A stretch of DNA of 5,616 nt. Source: UBA1081 sp045537555. Lineage in GTDB: Bacteria; Bacillota; Clostridia; Oscillospirales; Acutalibacteraceae. The translations under genes were made by a program, and so were the position numbers. The stretch spans positions 1-5,616 of the forward strand of contig JAZSPR010000034.1 in assembly GCA_045537555.1 (NCBI GenBank), written 5' to 3'. The notes beneath the pieces were generated by a model. That model was not told the DNA's origin and searched no databases. It worked only from the letters and a program-made list of their open reading frames with translations. The stretch's first letter is position 1. Each line of letters begins with the position of its first letter. Shown here in pieces: positions 4,976-5,616 of the stretch.

Positions 4976-5417
4976 TTCTTATATTTTCAAAAAAGTCTGT
5001 GAGAATCTGTCGGCATTCATTCTCCATAAAACCCTCCTGAAGCTCGGGACGGTGGTTATATGGGAGATTGAACAGATTTATGACGGAATCAACAGACCCT
5101 GCTTTCAGGTCGTATGCACCGTAAACGACTTTGCCGATTCTTGAGTTTATGATTGCACCCGTGCACATCGGGCAGGGCTCAAGAGTTACATACAGAACAC
5201 AATCTTCAAGTCTCCAGCTGTCAAGAGCTTTGCAGGCATTGTCGATTGCAATAATTTCGGCATGGTAAAGAGCATTTCTGCCGTTTTCACGCATATTCCT
5301 GCCCTCTGCAATGATTTCACCGTCACGGGAAATGACCGCCCCTACGGGTACTTCACCCTCAGCGGCAGCCTCTTTTGCAAGTTCTATTGCTCTTGTCATA
5401 AGTTCACGGTTTGTCAT
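4965..5417 (-). CDS. tadA: tRNA-specific adenosine deaminase TadA
   Basis: This 150-residue cytidine/deoxycytidylate-deaminase-fold enzyme converts adenosine to inosine at position 34 of tRNA-Arg(ACG), an essential step for decoding CGN codons. The zinc site is complete: H52 and proton-shuttling E54 in HAE (52-54), and C82 and C85 in PCPMC (81-85). GEVPVGAV (21-28), the RNA-contact segment around NALYHAE (48-54) and YDLKAGSVDS (102-111) are typical of TadA rather than guanine or cytosine deaminases. The start is ATG at 5417-5415 with GAGGA (minus strand, 5425-5421) three bases upstream; a second ATG at codon 7 lacks a good binding site. No ffs (SRP RNA) or dnaX, frequent neighbours in Firmicutes, is visible. 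A palindrome at 5438-5461 lies just upstream. Confidence 0.96.
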   Translation of the reverse strand: MTNRELMTRAIELAKEAAAEGEVPVGAVISRDGEIIAEGRNMRENGRNALYHAEIIAIDNACKALDSWRLEDCVLYVTLEPCPMCTGAIINSRIGKVVYGAYDLKAGSVDSVINLFNLPYNHRPELQEGFMENECRQILTDFFENIRTNS

Positions 5418-5437
5418 AATTCCTCGTTAAATTAGAA

Positions 5438-5461
5438 TTTGTCGAACTGAAGTTCGACAAA
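5438..5461. promoter_or_regulatory. perfect palindrome with LexA-box-like core upstream of tadA
   Basis: TTTGTCGAAC (5438-5447) and GTTCGACAAA (5452-5461) are perfect inverted repeats around TGAA. The core CGAAC-N4-GTTCG (5443-5456) has the spacing and half-sites of the Gram-positive LexA (DinR) box, although the central N4 does not fit the RNRY preference. A possible promoter on the minus strand, TTGTCG (5460-5455)-N18-TCTAAT (5436-5431), overlaps it but would leave almost no leader before the ribosome binding site. It may instead belong to the local GACAAAT hairpin repeat family (compare 257-273). Confidence 0.4.
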
Positions 5462-5590
5462 AATTCTCAATTCTCAATGCGCAATGCTCAATTGTGGAAA
5501 GGGCTTCGCCCTTTGACCCATTTATATAATTCAAGCCCGAAGGGCTTCCGAAATTGCGCATTGCAAATTGCAAATTGCAAATTTGAAAGA
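5461..5590. repeat. intergenic inverted-repeat block with two UUCG/GAA hairpins
   Basis: CAATGCGCAAT (5475-5485) is the exact reverse complement of ATTGCGCATTG (5553-5563), flanked by loosely repeated CTCAATT and CAAATTG units. Inside are two perfect stem-loops: AAAGGGC 5498-5504 with GCCCTTT 5508-5514 (a UUCG-type loop), and AAGCCC 5533-5538 with GGGCTT 5542-5547. CGCAATGCTCAATT (5480-5493) repeats exactly at 18-31. It is non-coding, and probably the same dispersed repeat family as the left edge. Confidence 0.65.
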
Positions 5591-5616
5591 CCTCGACAAA
5601 TTATTGTTTACTTTCC

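Noticed and set aside
1..5616. CRISPR array, tRNA, rRNA, riboswitch, toxin-antitoxin or phage genes
   Set aside because: I looked on both strands and found no regularly spaced direct repeats with spacers, no cloverleaf or conserved aptamer core, and no integrase, transposase or defence domain.

Overview
The window looks like chromosomal sequence from a low-to-moderate GC Gram-positive of class Clostridia, most likely a gut Oscillospiraceae/Ruminococcaceae relative. I infer this from the AT-rich intergenic DNA, strong GGAGG/GGTGA-type ribosome binding sites, a clostridial-style MglC permease, and dispersed intergenic repeats of the CGCAATGCTCAATT and GTAGGGACCG...CGGTCCCTAC kind. No 16S gene or other phylogenetic marker is present, so the placement is inference.

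Layout. Positions 1-352 hold no gene. They carry small hairpins and a 172-bp element bounded by 28-bp inverted repeats. mglC (353-1429, +), the permease of a galactose/methyl-galactoside ABC transporter, follows. One base after it lies a short one-helix membrane ORF (1431-1676, +) whose tail runs antisense into the end of a GNAT acetyltransferase gene (1597-2076, -). That gene is divergent from a TetR-family regulator (2214-2813, +). Both have near-consensus sigma-A promoters in a compact shared intergenic region, so the regulator plausibly controls the acetyltransferase, itself, or both.

Positions 2819-3124 form a highly structured element of about 306 bp. It has imperfect terminal inverted repeats, four internal stem-loops and an embedded bidirectional terminator. 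Next to it is a possible gene remnant (3151-3255, -) in AT-rich DNA. An OGG1-type 8-oxoguanine DNA glycosylase follows (3422-4249, -). A 450-bp AT-rich intergenic region then contains a helically spaced cluster of the 9-mer TTTTGAACA and a duplicated 13-mer. It leads to a 91-residue protein with one C-terminal membrane helix (4700-4975, +), possibly preceded by a five-codon leader. That gene converges on and overlaps by 11 bp tadA, the tRNA adenosine deaminase (4965-5417, -). The window closes with another repeat block (5434-5590), which includes a 10-bp-arm palindrome resembling a Gram-positive LexA box.

The genes do not form one pathway. Sugar uptake, acetyl transfer, repression, base-excision repair and tRNA modification sit side by side with frequent strand switching. 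The unusual content is in the intergenic DNA: two structured elements, a repeat family at both window edges, and an operator-like 9-mer array. I do not see a defence system, integrase, transposase, CRISPR array or stable RNA gene.
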